A stretch of DNA of 43,854 nt from an uncultured Caryophanales bacterium (GCA_937885165.1 CAKZZJ010000182.1:1-43854), one strand, 5' to 3'. Shown: positions 1 through 7,821, numbered from the stretch's first letter. The notes: a model not told the origin generated them from the sequence alone. Made by a program: numbers and translations.

Positions 1-54
1 TATTATATGACAAGAGGACATATGATTTTAAGACGTTGTATTTTTAACGCATAC
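1..54 (-). repeat. Left copy of a 54-bp inverted repeat carrying a promoter-like sequence
   Basis: The first 54 bases are the reverse complement of 3062-3115 with a single mismatch. The match starts at the first base of the window, so the repeat probably runs past the left edge. The copy points outward (minus strand) and carries the same TATAAT-like element as the right copy. Its inner edge falls inside the broken ASCH gene, so the repeat appears to have interrupted that gene. Confidence 0.85.
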
Positions 55-186
55 TTTGTAAATTCTATCTCGTCACCAATCTCGATTTTACTTCTCTTTT
101 CATCATTAAGACGCATTTCTATAGTCTTCCATCCATCTTTAATTGCCTCGAAAGAATCATTCCATAAAATTCATTTTATGTTTCAT
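3..186 (-). pseudogene. ASCH-domain protein, N-terminal remnant (frameshifted, truncated)
   Basis: An ATG at 186 overlaps the end of the upstream AlbA-type gene. After about five codons the frame is lost. One frame over, the sequence reads LWNDSFEAIKDGWKTIEMRL and then NDEKRSKIEIGDEIEFTK, which has the character of the start of small ASCH-domain (RNA-binding-like) proteins. One extra T in a TTTT run (about 165-168) would account for the frameshift. Family-like sequence stops exactly where the 54-bp repeat begins, and a stop follows at 3-5. I therefore call it a dead remnant, both frameshifted and cut by the repeat. The family call rests on remembered sequence character and not on a search. 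Confidence 0.6.
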
Positions 187-1585
187 CGATAACCTCCCAA
201 TAACCGGTTTTGTTTGATCCAATTCTCTTTATAATTTCTTTTTCTTTAAGGCGTTTCAAATTCTTTTTAACACCTGGCTCAGATAGTGCAGTTTTAACCA
301 TTATTTGTTGAATAGTTATGTTTGGATTATCTCTCATTAATTCTAATATTTTATTTTCGGTTTTATTAGTTACTTTATTGGATACTTTATTGGATACTTT
401 ATTGGATACTATATCAAAAGCATTAACACCGATTTTTTTAAAAGGAATGGTTACGGTAATTCTATTTTTTTCTACTTTTATTGAATCTTTACCATAGGCA
501 GCCACAATCTTTGGCACGCCTCTTCCAGAGCGCTCACTTATTCTTAATTGCAAAAATATAGATGCAAGTACTTCGTTAACTGGGATACTTGATCCGTTAT
601 AAAATCCTTCTTCATCTTGATCAATAGCTAATCCACCATGAGACAGAATTTCTATCCTATCAGTAAAAACACTTATCTGCGGAGCATTTAATGTTAACCA
701 TTTATTATGAATAAAAGCATTTAAAATTGCTTCATGGAAGGACTCATAATCAAATAAAGGAACATCTATTCTTTCTGATATTCTTCCTCTTTCATCTGCT
801 TGAATTATGTTAATAGCATCTCCATATTCCAATATCTTATCCATCGAATACATAATACAAGTGTTGCCGAATTCTTTTACAGAAAACAATGGTGATGATT
901 TATCTTTACCATTAAAAATTGATACTCTAATAGGAATGCTATTTTGATCTGATAAAATATAAGCCATTATATTATATTGGCCATTCTTTGTTTTTAATTT
1001 GAGCGATTTAATAAATGTATCTTTTCTTAAACTGATACCTTTTGCTCCATAATATATAAATAACTTTTCAAATGTAAGTTCCTGAGCATAATCTGGCGCT
1101 GGAGTATTAACAATGGTAGGAAAGCCAATAACTAATATGTTATTTAACTTAATTTCATATTCAGGATACTTATCAATCCTTTCTTTACTTGAACCAATTC
1201 TAATATAATCTACACCTTTATATTTTGTCTTTACTGATTTAGCACATGGTACTATTATCATCACGATGCGTTTTCCATCATAAGTAAACTCGACAACATC
1301 AAAAGCAATGCTAGGTTTAAGATTTCTTGCAAGATAATGTTTGTATGGTTCCGAATCTATGTCTCTATCAAAATTAATATTAGTGCCGACAACTTTTTTT
1401 GTTTTATCATTTACTCCCCATACAATATACCCATTTTCCTTACCACATAAAGAAGCGCCATTTGATATGGCGGAAATATATTCGCCAATTTCATCTTTAG
1501 AAAACCAGTTTTCTTTAAAATCTAACCACTCATATTCATCTTTCAATGATAATAAGTTTTCAAAAATATCTCTAAATTTGTCCAT
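176..1585 (-). CDS. AlbA_2/schlafen-type putative transcriptional regulator with HATPase-like and winged-helix domains
   Basis: The 469-residue protein has three parts. Residues about 15-125 are an AlbA_2 (divergent AAA-4) domain with WLDFKEN, an ISNG motif and GYIVWGV. Residues about 290-385 are a HATPase_c_4-like region with EAILNAFIHN, SHGGL and RSGRGVPKI. Residues about 413-469 are a winged helix. A linker of VSNK/VTNK repeats (about 393-412) joins the last two; such repetitive linkers are common in the family. The ATG at 1585 is preceded by GGAGGTG. These proteins are usually annotated as ATP-binding or DNA-binding regulators and are often found in accessory regions; the target is unknown. 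The gene overlaps the start of the broken ASCH gene, so the two were once an operon. Tandem GTATAC sites upstream suggest autoregulation. Confidence 0.85.
   Translation of the reverse strand: MDKFRDIFENLLSLKDEYEWLDFKENWFSKDEIGEYISAISNGASLCGKENGYIVWGVNDKTKKVVGTNINFDRDIDSEPYKHYLARNLKPSIAFDVVEFTYDGKRIVMIIVPCAKSVKTKYKGVDYIRIGSSKERIDKYPEYEIKLNNILVIGFPTIVNTPAPDYAQELTFEKLFIYYGAKGISLRKDTFIKSLKLKTKNGQYNIMAYILSDQNSIPIRVSIFNGKDKSSPLFSVKEFGNTCIMYSMDKILEYGDAINIIQADERGRISERIDVPLFDYESFHEAILNAFIHNKWLTLNAPQISVFTDRIEILSHGGLAIDQDEEGFYNGSSIPVNEVLASIFLQLRISERSGRGVPKIVAAYGKDSIKVEKNRITVTIPFKKIGVNAFDIVSNKVSNKVSNKVTNKTENKILELMRDNPNITIQQIMVKTALSEPGVKKNLKRLKEKEIIKRIGSNKTGYWEVIDET
362..409. repeat. 12-bp tandem repeat encoding the VSNK linker
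   Basis: Three perfect copies of TTTATTGGATAC lie at 374-409, after a diverged copy at 362-373. They encode the (V-S-N-K)n linker before the winged helix. Because the unit is a multiple of three, copy-number change would alter linker length without breaking the frame. Confidence 0.9.
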
Positions 1586-1635
1586 TTAAAACACCTCCAT
1601 TAATTTCATAATCAATATACCATATTTTAGCACAA

Positions 1636-1659
1636 AAGTATACAATAAAGTATACAATA
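1636..1659. promoter_or_regulatory. Tandem operator-like repeats upstream of the AlbA-type gene
   Basis: Two perfect 12-base copies of AAGTATACAATA lie side by side, each with a palindromic GTATAC core. They sit 50-75 bases upstream of the ATG at 1585, next to AT-rich promoter-like sequence read on the minus strand. The spacing of one helical turn plus two bases and the position fit an operator for the regulator itself. This role is inferred. Confidence 0.5.
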
Positions 1660-1770
1660 AATTTGTATTATTTCCAAACTATCAATTCTCCAATCTTATT
1701 GCCGATTACTTTATATAATAAATTACAAAATTAGTACTTTTGATATAATATCAACCAAAAAAATTTAATT

Positions 1771-1899
1771 AAGGTACACTATAAATATACTATTCGTGCT
1801 TTTGACAAAAATACCGATTATAAAAACGAGCAACAAAAATTGGCCATCTTACCTATAATTAAGCAATTTATGCCTAAAATAAGCGAAATAGCCTTATAA
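1771..1899 (+). pseudogene. Possible 3' remnant of an unidentified gene
   Basis: The 544 bases between the AlbA-type gene and the methyltransferase have no intact gene. One plus-strand frame ending at TAA 1897-1899 reads like protein: KVHYKYTIRAFDKNTDYKNE, followed by QQKLAILPIIKQFMPKISEIAL. A terminator-like hairpin comes directly after it, as at a real gene end. No start codon with a ribosome-binding site is visible and I do not recognise the family. It could be chance. Confidence 0.3.
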
Positions 1900-1909
1900 A
1901 ATGAAAAAA

Positions 1910-1934
1910 GGACTGATATTTTTCGTATCAATCC
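1910..1934 (+). terminator. Terminator-like hairpin after the 1771-1899 remnant
   Basis: GGACTGATA pairs with TATCAATCC around a 7-base loop, with one mismatch. The T-tract that follows is weak. It lies just past the stop at 1899. Confidence 0.4.
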
Positions 1935-2100
1935 TATTGTTTCTTAATGGAGCGTTCTAATTTCAAAGTAAGGCAAAATGTTTTCTTTTGATAAATTAAT
2001 TATACAACAAATTTTTTAAAAATAAAATACCTATAAATTCTTTAAAAATTAAGGAAATCGGAAAATAAATAATATTGTGAACAAATAAAATATAGAAATC

Positions 2101-2111
2101 TATGGTATAAT
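2101..2111 (+). promoter_or_regulatory. Extended -10 promoter of the methyltransferase gene
   Basis: TATGGTATAAT contains a consensus TATAAT (2106-2111) with an upstream TG (extended -10). No good -35 lies at the usual distance. The start codon is 19 bases downstream. Confidence 0.55.
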
Positions 2112-2129
2112 GGTTATAGGGTGATATAA

Positions 2130-2930
2130 GTGAAAGAAAGATTTTTAGATAATATTCTTGATGGGTTCTATAAAGATGGATATGTTGAAGATGATCGTTT
2201 AACAAGCGATAAAATGCATTATATAGAATTTATTACAACTACAAATTATATAGATAAATATTTAAAACAAGGAGATAGATTACTAGAAGTTGGTGCTGGA
2301 ACAGGTGCTTATTCTTTATATTATGCAAATAAAGGATATCAAGTAGATGCTTTGGAATTGGTTCAGGCTAATGTTGATGTAATGAAAAGCAAAATTAAAA
2401 AAGGTATGAATATAAATGCTATTCAAGGTAATGCATTGGATTTGTCAATGTATGAGGATAATACTTTTGATATTACTTTAGTATTAGGCCCGCTTTATCA
2501 TTTATTTAAAAAGGATGAAGAAGAACAAGCAATAAAAGAAGCAATAAGAGTAACAAAACCAAATGGTAAAATATTAATTGCATTTATATTATTTGATTTA
2601 ACTATGCTAACATGGGGATTCCAAGGAAAAAATATATATGAGAATTATGGTGAAGGAAAACAAGTATCAATTGACTTTGAACCAAACAATTCTGAAGATT
2701 TAATTTTTAATATGAGATATTTTAATGAAGTAAAGGAATTAATGAATAAATTTGATGTTAAAAAATTATGTTATGTTGCAACAGATGGTGTTGGAAGAGT
2801 TATGAGAGAAGATATAGATAATATGACAGATGAAGAATACAAAATGTTTGTTGACTATCATTTGTCTATTTGTGAAAGAGAAGATTTAATAGGTTACAGT
2901 GGACATATTTTATCAATAATTGAAAAATAA
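2130..2930 (+). CDS. Class I SAM-dependent methyltransferase
   Basis: This 266-residue protein has a Rossmann methyltransferase core: motif I LLEVGAGTGAYSL near residues 51-63, the acidic end of strand 2 in ALEL (about 75-78), and the ITLVLGPLYHLF strand 4/motif IV region. The C-terminal half resembles small Bacillota methyltransferases of unspecified substrate. I see no feature that fixes the substrate. The GTG start at 2130 is preceded by GGGTGA at suitable spacing. It is a single-gene transcript, with its own extended -10 promoter and a terminator at 2963. It lies between decayed genes in the accessory region and is itself intact. Confidence 0.85.
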   Translation: MKERFLDNILDGFYKDGYVEDDRLTSDKMHYIEFITTTNYIDKYLKQGDRLLEVGAGTGAYSLYYANKGYQVDALELVQANVDVMKSKIKKGMNINAIQGNALDLSMYEDNTFDITLVLGPLYHLFKKDEEEQAIKEAIRVTKPNGKILIAFILFDLTMLTWGFQGKNIYENYGEGKQVSIDFEPNNSEDLIFNMRYFNEVKELMNKFDVKKLCYVATDGVGRVMREDIDNMTDEEYKMFVDYHLSICEREDLIGYSGHILSIIEK

Positions 2931-2962
2931 ACTAATCGGAAGATTAAGATATTGCGTTAAGT

Positions 2963-2988
2963 AAAGTAGAAGAAATTCTACTTTTTTG
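2963..2988 (+). terminator. Rho-independent terminator after the methyltransferase
   Basis: AAAGTAGAA and TTCTACTTT pair around the loop GAAA, followed by a run of T. Confidence 0.8.
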
Positions 2989-3061
2989 TATACCATAATA
3001 TGGTTTATTTTTTTAAATTTATTAGAAATAAAAATTATAAATATGGTTTACATTTATTTTG

Positions 3062-3115
3062 TATGCGTTAAAAATACAACGTCTTAAAATCATATATCCT
3101 CTTGTCATATAATAA
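3062..3115 (+). repeat. Right copy of the 54-bp inverted repeat, with outward promoter
   Basis: It is the reverse complement of 1-54 with one mismatch. It contains TATAAT at 3108-3113 with a weak TTAAAA 18 bases upstream, and is followed by a strong AGGAGG and an ATG at 3136. The unit therefore looks like the promoter and 5' region of a repeated gene family, pointing away from the 3-kb segment between the copies. Confidence 0.8.
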
Positions 3116-3135
3116 TGGCAGGAGGATTTTTATAC

Positions 3136-3204
3136 ATGTATTATAATTTAGAAAAGAAAAAAGAAATTATTAATGGTAAGCCAGCTTTATTTTATTTCTT
3201 TTGA
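3136..3204 (+). pseudogene. 22-codon 5' remnant of a gene fused onto the nuclease pseudogene tail
   Basis: ATG at 3136 follows AGGAGG at good spacing and reads MYYNLEKKKEIINGK before running into PALFYFF and a stop. The first 15 residues look like a real N-terminus. The rest is antisense to the tail of the nuclease pseudogene, so the original gene was probably cut off here by a rearrangement. The family is not identified; a PD-(D/E)XK-type (Uma2-like) start is only a guess. Confidence 0.45.
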
Positions 3205-4844
3205 TAATATTTTTGTTTTTCTATCTGAAAAAGCCATTCCATATATATAAATAGGAGAAGCATTAAATTTTTTCAAATCAGAAATATAATCTTTTTCTTC
3301 AATCTGTTTTAAAGCTTTTTCTGCTAATGAAAGCAAGAAATTATTTGAAACCTTGCTTTTATAATATTTTGTTTCTATAACTATTCCTAAGGAATTTTCT
3401 TTTGAAGGATATATTATTATATCGCATCTTCCGTTTCCTGCATTTGCTTCTGATTTTACTTAATTATTATTAAAAGTCAAAGCACATATTGTAAGAACCA
3501 AGAATTGATAATTTTTTTCATTATTCATATCATAATAAGAAAAAGCCTTTAAAATGTAATTATTTATTGCATCTTCAATTACATTTATATTTCCTGTTTT
3601 TAATGCATCATTTAAATTAAATTTATATGAATTATCAATTTCTTTAAAATATCTTTGATTTATTTCTTTTTTAAATACGTACTTAATTTCATTGTTAGGA
3701 ATTATAATTTCAAAGCTTCCATCTTCATATTTTTTTGATTTAGATAAATAACCCGCAGCTATTAGTAAAGAAATTAATTCTTCAATTCCTGAATTTATAT
3801 CTTTAAAAGAAACACTTTCATTTACAAAAGATCTATAACTAGAAGAAGAGACTAGTTTATAAATCATATTTAAAACATTCTCGTCTTTATTTGAATAATT
3901 TATAGCTTCTTCAATTAAATTGTTTTCGCTTGTATTTAACCAATACCAAGAATATTCTTGATTGTTTTCTAAGAAATTTAATACTGACCAGGGATTATAA
4001 ATGCTGTTATTACCAAAATTATAATTTCCATAACATAATTTAAGAACATCTAAATCAATATTTTGATTTGTTTTATCTACAAGAAATAATATATCTTCTT
4101 CATTAAAACCAAAATATTCATAATCATTTGTAAATACATTATTTATATTTAAATTATTAAGACCAGAGAATATTGATTCTTTGGCAATTTGTGCTACCCC
4201 ACTTAAGATTCCATATTTTAAGTACTCATTACTTTTTAATACTTTTCCATAAAACACTCTAAAGAAGGAAATTGCATCGTCATAAAAAAGTCCCCTGCTT
4301 TTGAGTATTGGAGAATCATATTCATCAATAAGCAATATTACATCTTTATTAAAAATAGTTTTAATTTGTTTTATTAAAAAATAAATAGATTCGGATAATT
4401 CTTGTATATCACAATTTTTATTTACTATTTATTCCAATATATTTTATTAAACTCATTTAAATTATAATATACACTAATATTTTCCAAATAAGCATCTCTA
4501 ACGATGCCATTAATCCCGCTTATTAAAGAATCAAAAGAAGTAGAAATCAAATCTTTAAAATTTAAATGAACAACAGCATATTTGTTTTGATGATTGTTTA
4601 ATAATGCTTTGTTTTTTGCAATATATAAATCATTAAATAGATAACTATCATCTTTCTTTTTTTCGTCGAAAAAATATTCCATCATTGATAAAGCTAATGA
4701 CTTTCCGAATCGTCTAGGTCTACAAAATAAAAATGAAGTACCATCAACCTTAGAAAGAATGTTTTCTAGTATTTTTGTTTTATCTACATATACTGATTTA
4801 TTTTTTACATTTTTAAAATTATCTACTCCAACAGATAAAATCAT
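3187..4844 (-). pseudogene. AAA-ATPase-like / PD-(D/E)XK nuclease (DUF1703-type), disrupted
   Basis: The reading frame is that of the AAA-ATPase-like plus PD-(D/E)XK nuclease family. It has an N-terminal YVDKTKILENI, FLFCRPRRFGKSLALSMM (Walker A-like) and LLIDEYDSP (Walker B-like). The C-terminal nuclease core has GRCDIIIYP followed by IVIETKY (D...E-x-K). Two lesions break it. A one-base loss near 4425-4432 shifts the frame after IYWNK; the next frame continues IVNKNCDIQELSESIYFLIK into LLIDEYDSP. An in-frame TAA at 3460-3462 then splits off the nuclease core, which reads on to 3187. The likely original start is ATG 4844 (GTG 4853 is also possible). Restored length, about 550 residues, is normal for the family. 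These genes are common in multicopy, often decayed families in gut bacteria. Confidence 0.85.
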
Positions 4845-4912
4845 CTCTATCACTTCCCAATTATATTTTACTAATTTTTACCAATTTTTAAAAAACAAAT
4901 TTAGAAAAAAGC

Positions 4913-4940
4913 TTGCACATTGAAAACGTTAACATAAAAT
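4913..4940 (+). promoter_or_regulatory. Promoter with a consensus cre (CcpA) site
   Basis: TGAAAACGTTAACA at 4921-4934 fits the cre consensus TGWAARCGYTWWCA at every position. It lies exactly between TTGCAC (4913-4918) and TAAAAT (4935-4940), and just upstream of a second promoter at 4947. This would place the lysine transporter, or an alternative start for it, under carbon catabolite control. A CcpA-like regulator is encoded at 13766-14758. Confidence 0.6.
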
Positions 4941-4946
4941 TTACAA

Positions 4947-4975
4947 TTGATTTTATGTGGGCGTTGTATTAATAT
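4947..4975 (+). promoter_or_regulatory. Promoter of the lysine riboswitch/ABC transporter operon
   Basis: TTGATT (4947-4952), a 17-base spacer and TAATAT (4970-4975) place the transcript start about 13 bases before the riboswitch P1 stem. Confidence 0.6.
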
Positions 4976-4994
4976 ATGTTGCATAAAAGATTGA

Positions 4995-5149
4995 AATAGA
5001 GGAGCAAACTTTATGAGTAGCTAGTTGAGGCGGCAGCCTGTGATGCTAGTAAAAGGAATAGTTTGCCGAAACAACATAAAGGCATTTATGTTAGTTGGGC
5101 CATAGTCATAATAGGTTATGGACTCCTACAGTTTTGTAGAGGAGCTATT
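4995..5149 (+). ncRNA. Lysine riboswitch (L box) aptamer
   Basis: The stretch carries the conserved L-box elements in order: AGAGGAGC, TTGAGGCGGCAGCCTGTGAT, AAAAGGAATAGTTTGCCGAA, GTTGGGCCATAGTC, ATAGGTTATGGACT and TGTAGAGGAGC. The outer P1 stem is AATAG (4995-4999) with CTATT (5145-5149). An intrinsic terminator follows at 5169. In known L boxes lysine binding favours the terminator and switches off lysine synthesis or uptake genes. The target here is the ABC transporter at 5240-7601. Confidence 0.92.
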
Positions 5150-5168
5150 AATGAATCATTATATTATT

Positions 5169-5195
5169 GATTGCATTAATAGTGCAATCTTTTTT
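5169..5195 (+). terminator. Riboswitch-controlled terminator
   Basis: GATTGCA (5169-5175) pairs with TGCAATC (5183-5189) and is followed by six T. It lies between the lysine aptamer and the first ABC gene and is the expected expression platform. Confidence 0.85.
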
Positions 5196-5239
5196 ATTTC
5201 TAAAAGATTATAATTTAATGCACTTAGGAGGATAATATA

Positions 5240-6064
5240 ATGAAGATCTTTAGAAGAATTTTAGGTTTATTTTTAGGTGGTTTAGTTTTAGTTTCTTGTG
5301 CAGGTGGAAGTAATACAGGACTTGCCAAGGAAGGAAAACTAATTGTAGGAATGGAATGCGATTATCAGCCATTCAATTTTTTGGAAACTAGCAATACTTC
5401 AAGCAATGTAGCAATCGCTAATGTTAGTGGTAGTTATGCAGATGGATATGATGTACAAATAGCTAAAATTATTGCGAAAGAATTAAATTTGGAATTAGAA
5501 GTAAAAGCAATAGCCTGGGATGGTCTTATTCCTGCTTTAAATTCAAGTGAAATTGATTTGATAATTGCTGGTATGTCTGTAACAGAAGAAAGACTTACAA
5601 GTATTGATTTTACAGATGCATATTATAAATCAGAAGAGGTTTTGATTGTTAAATCCGATTCTCAATACAAAGAAGCAACTTCACTTGATGATTTATCAGG
5701 CGCGACTGTTATCGGTCAGCTTGGCACAATTTATGCTGATTTAGTTTCTCAGACAGTAGCACACGGTGCTAAAGCTGGAACTAATCTAGATACAGTTCCT
5801 GCAATCATCAATGCTATAGTTAATAACGTAGTTGATGCAACAATAGTTGAGCTTCCTGTTGCAGCAAGCATTATCTCTGAATATGAAGGTTTAAGTTTGG
5901 TTAGATTTGCTGAAGGCAAAGGATTTACTGTATCTGATAGTGATGTTTCAGTGAATATAGGTATCAGGAAAAATTTCACATATAAAGACAAAATAAATGA
6001 AATTCTATCAACAATATCTGAAGATCAAAGAAAAGAATTGATGGATCAGGCATCATTTAAATAA
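5240..6064 (+). CDS. Lysine-type ABC transporter substrate-binding lipoprotein
   Basis: This 274-residue protein has a lipoprotein signal peptide ending in LVSC (lipidated Cys20). The mature part is a solute-binding fold of the polar amino-acid family: LIVGMECDYQPFNF, YDVQIAKIIAKELNLELEVKAI, WDGLIPALNSSEIDLIIAGM and the SVTEERLTSIDFTDAYY region. It would capture the amino acid outside the membrane and deliver it to the permease encoded next. The lysine riboswitch upstream points to lysine or a related cationic amino acid. The ATG follows AGGAGG. Six bases separate it from the permease gene. Confidence 0.92.
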   Translation: MKIFRRILGLFLGGLVLVSCAGGSNTGLAKEGKLIVGMECDYQPFNFLETSNTSSNVAIANVSGSYADGYDVQIAKIIAKELNLELEVKAIAWDGLIPALNSSEIDLIIAGMSVTEERLTSIDFTDAYYKSEEVLIVKSDSQYKEATSLDDLSGATVIGQLGTIYADLVSQTVAHGAKAGTNLDTVPAIINAIVNNVVDATIVELPVAASIISEYEGLSLVRFAEGKGFTVSDSDVSVNIGIRKNFTYKDKINEILSTISEDQRKELMDQASFK

Positions 6065-6069
6065 TTATT

Positions 6070-6873
6070 ATGGATTATGTATTATTTCCCTTTACTTGGT
6101 TTATAGATCATACGTTTGGTTATATTGTTAAGCTTTTGTTTTTGTTGATAGATGTAATTTTCCCAGATAGCTTTACAGCTGTTGTAACTAAATATTCTGA
6201 TTTATTTTATCAAGGAATCAAATATACTTTAGGTATATCACTTTTTGGAACAATATTTGGATTTATAATTGCATTACTGCTTGCTGTAGTAATGGTTATA
6301 AAGGTTAAAAAAACTGACTCTTTAATTAAAAAGATATTTTTAAGAACAATTCAATCCATAATCAAAATCTATGTTACAGTATTTAGAGGAACACCAATGA
6401 TGGTTCAGGCTATGATAATTTATTATGGCTTGGTTTCTATAATTCATTTTTCCCCTGTCTATGCTGGCTTACTTATTGTGTCAATCAATACAGGCGCTTA
6501 TTTGACAGAAGTATTAAGAAAAGGAATTGAATCTGTAGATTCAGGACAACTTGAAGGTGCTAGAAGTTTAGGCTTTTCTTATTCAAAGGCTATGTTTTAT
6601 GTAGTAATTCCTCAAGCAATTAAGAATTCTATGGCCGCAATTGGTAATGAATTTGTTATTAATATTAAGGATACATCAGTACTTAATGTTATTGGCTGTG
6701 CTGAGATGTATTTCGCACTTAAGACTTCAGCATCATCAAATTATAGATATATGGAAACAATGATAATTGGTGCTATAGTTTATTTGATTTTAACATTTAC
6801 AACAACAAAAATTTTATCACTTATTGATAAAAAAATTGGTGGTGGAAAGGTAGACATCAAGAGTTCTAATTAG
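6070..6873 (+). CDS. Amino-acid ABC transporter permease (HisM/GlnP family)
   Basis: The 267-residue membrane protein has about five to six hydrophobic segments. It carries the FRGTPMMVQ motif typical of polar amino-acid permeases and the EAA loop EGARSLGFSYSKAMFYVVIPQ that contacts the ATPase. It forms the membrane channel, probably as a homodimer since there is only one permease gene. It has a slightly long N-terminus (about 45 residues) with a hydrophobic stretch before the usual start of the domain. ATG at 6070 lies close behind the binding-protein gene with no strong ribosome-binding site, which suggests translational coupling. Confidence 0.92.
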   Translation: MDYVLFPFTWFIDHTFGYIVKLLFLLIDVIFPDSFTAVVTKYSDLFYQGIKYTLGISLFGTIFGFIIALLLAVVMVIKVKKTDSLIKKIFLRTIQSIIKIYVTVFRGTPMMVQAMIIYYGLVSIIHFSPVYAGLLIVSINTGAYLTEVLRKGIESVDSGQLEGARSLGFSYSKAMFYVVIPQAIKNSMAAIGNEFVINIKDTSVLNVIGCAEMYFALKTSASSNYRYMETMIIGAIVYLILTFTTTKILSLIDKKIGGGKVDIKSSN

Positions 6874-6881
6874 GTTATAAT

Positions 6882-7601
6882 ATGATTTTACGTGTTGAGA
6901 ATTTGAAAAAAACATATAACGGAAACGAAATACTAAAAGGTGTAAACTTTGAAGTTAATGAAGGCGAAATAATATCCATAATCGGTTCTTCAGGTGCTGG
7001 TAAGTCAACTCTGCTTAGATGTATAAATCAACTTGAAGAAGCTGATAGCGGTGCTATTTATTACAATGATATAAATATTTTGGATAAGAGTACTAATATT
7101 AATGACATTAGAAAAGAAATAGGAATGGTATTTCAACAATTCAATTTATTCAATAATATGAATGTTATTAAAAATTGTATAATAGGTTTAAGACATATTT
7201 TAAAGATAAAAAAAGAAGAAGCAATAAAGATTGCTATGGAAGAATTAGAAAAAGTTGGTATGGCAGGTTTTGAAAATGCTAAAGTATCAACTCTATCAGG
7301 TGGGCAAAAACAAAGAGTTGCCATAGCTAGAACTCTAGCAATGAAACCAAAGATAATTTTATTTGATGAACCAACTAGTGCGCTTGATCCAGAAATGGTA
7401 AGAGAAGTATTAGATGTAATAAAAAAATTAACCAATGAAAATATTACAATGCTTATAGTTACACATGAAATGGAATTTGCAAGAAATATATCTGATAAAA
7501 TAATATTTTTAGATGACGGAAATATCTTAGATATTAACACACCGGAAAATATATTTAATTCTAAAATTGAAAGAATAAAAACTTTTATAAATAGTATTTA
7601 A
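6882..7601 (+). CDS. Amino-acid ABC transporter ATP-binding protein (GlnQ/HisP family)
   Basis: The 239-residue ATPase has Walker A GSSGAGKST (residues 35-43), the Q-loop in VFQQFNLF, signature LSGGQKQR (138-145), Walker B IILFDEPTSALDP (158-170) and the switch histidine H194 in VTHEMEFA. The length is typical. It powers uptake through the permease at 6070-6873. It is the last gene of the riboswitch-controlled operon; a long inverted repeat follows at 7639. Confidence 0.95.
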   Translation: MILRVENLKKTYNGNEILKGVNFEVNEGEIISIIGSSGAGKSTLLRCINQLEEADSGAIYYNDINILDKSTNINDIRKEIGMVFQQFNLFNNMNVIKNCIIGLRHILKIKKEEAIKIAMEELEKVGMAGFENAKVSTLSGGQKQRVAIARTLAMKPKIILFDEPTSALDPEMVREVLDVIKKLTNENITMLIVTHEMEFARNISDKIIFLDDGNILDINTPENIFNSKIERIKTFINSI

Positions 7602-7638
7602 ATGAAAAAGAAAGAATGTTATTCTTAATTTAAGAAAC

Positions 7639-7691
7639 GGATCCTATAAAGTAGATGATTAAAAAAGCCGTGATTCTACTTCATAGGATCC
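7639..7691 (+). terminator. Long inverted repeat at the end of the ABC operon
   Basis: The 17-base arm at 7639-7655 (begins GGATCCTAT) pairs with 7675-7691 (ends ATAGGATCC), with one mismatch. The loop is 19 bases. Only ATTTTAAATTT follows, so the T-tract is poor. It probably ends or protects the transporter mRNA. Confidence 0.5.
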
Positions 7692-7735
7692 ATTTTAAAT
7701 TTATTAAGACTTCATTTTTTTAAAATAGTATGATA

Positions 7736-7773
7736 GAATAATTTTAAATTGATGATAAAAAAATTATTCTTTT
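7736..7773 (+). terminator. A/T-rich hairpin with T-tract upstream of 7822
   Basis: GAATAATTTT (7736-7745) pairs with AAAATTATTC (7760-7769), followed by TTTT. It could be the true terminator for the ABC operon. I see no clear promoter in the remaining 50 bases before 7822. Confidence 0.45.
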
Positions 7774-7821
7774 ACAAATTTAAAAATCATTATGAGAATT
7801 TAAGTAAAATAGGGGGTTTAT

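Noticed and set aside
1341..1589. Plus-strand frame opposite the AlbA-type gene
   Set aside because: A shadow of a well-supported gene on the other strand; no family character.
1..4853. A classical insertion sequence or transposon
   Set aside because: There is an inverted repeat pair but no transposase or recombinase gene between the copies and no visible target duplication.
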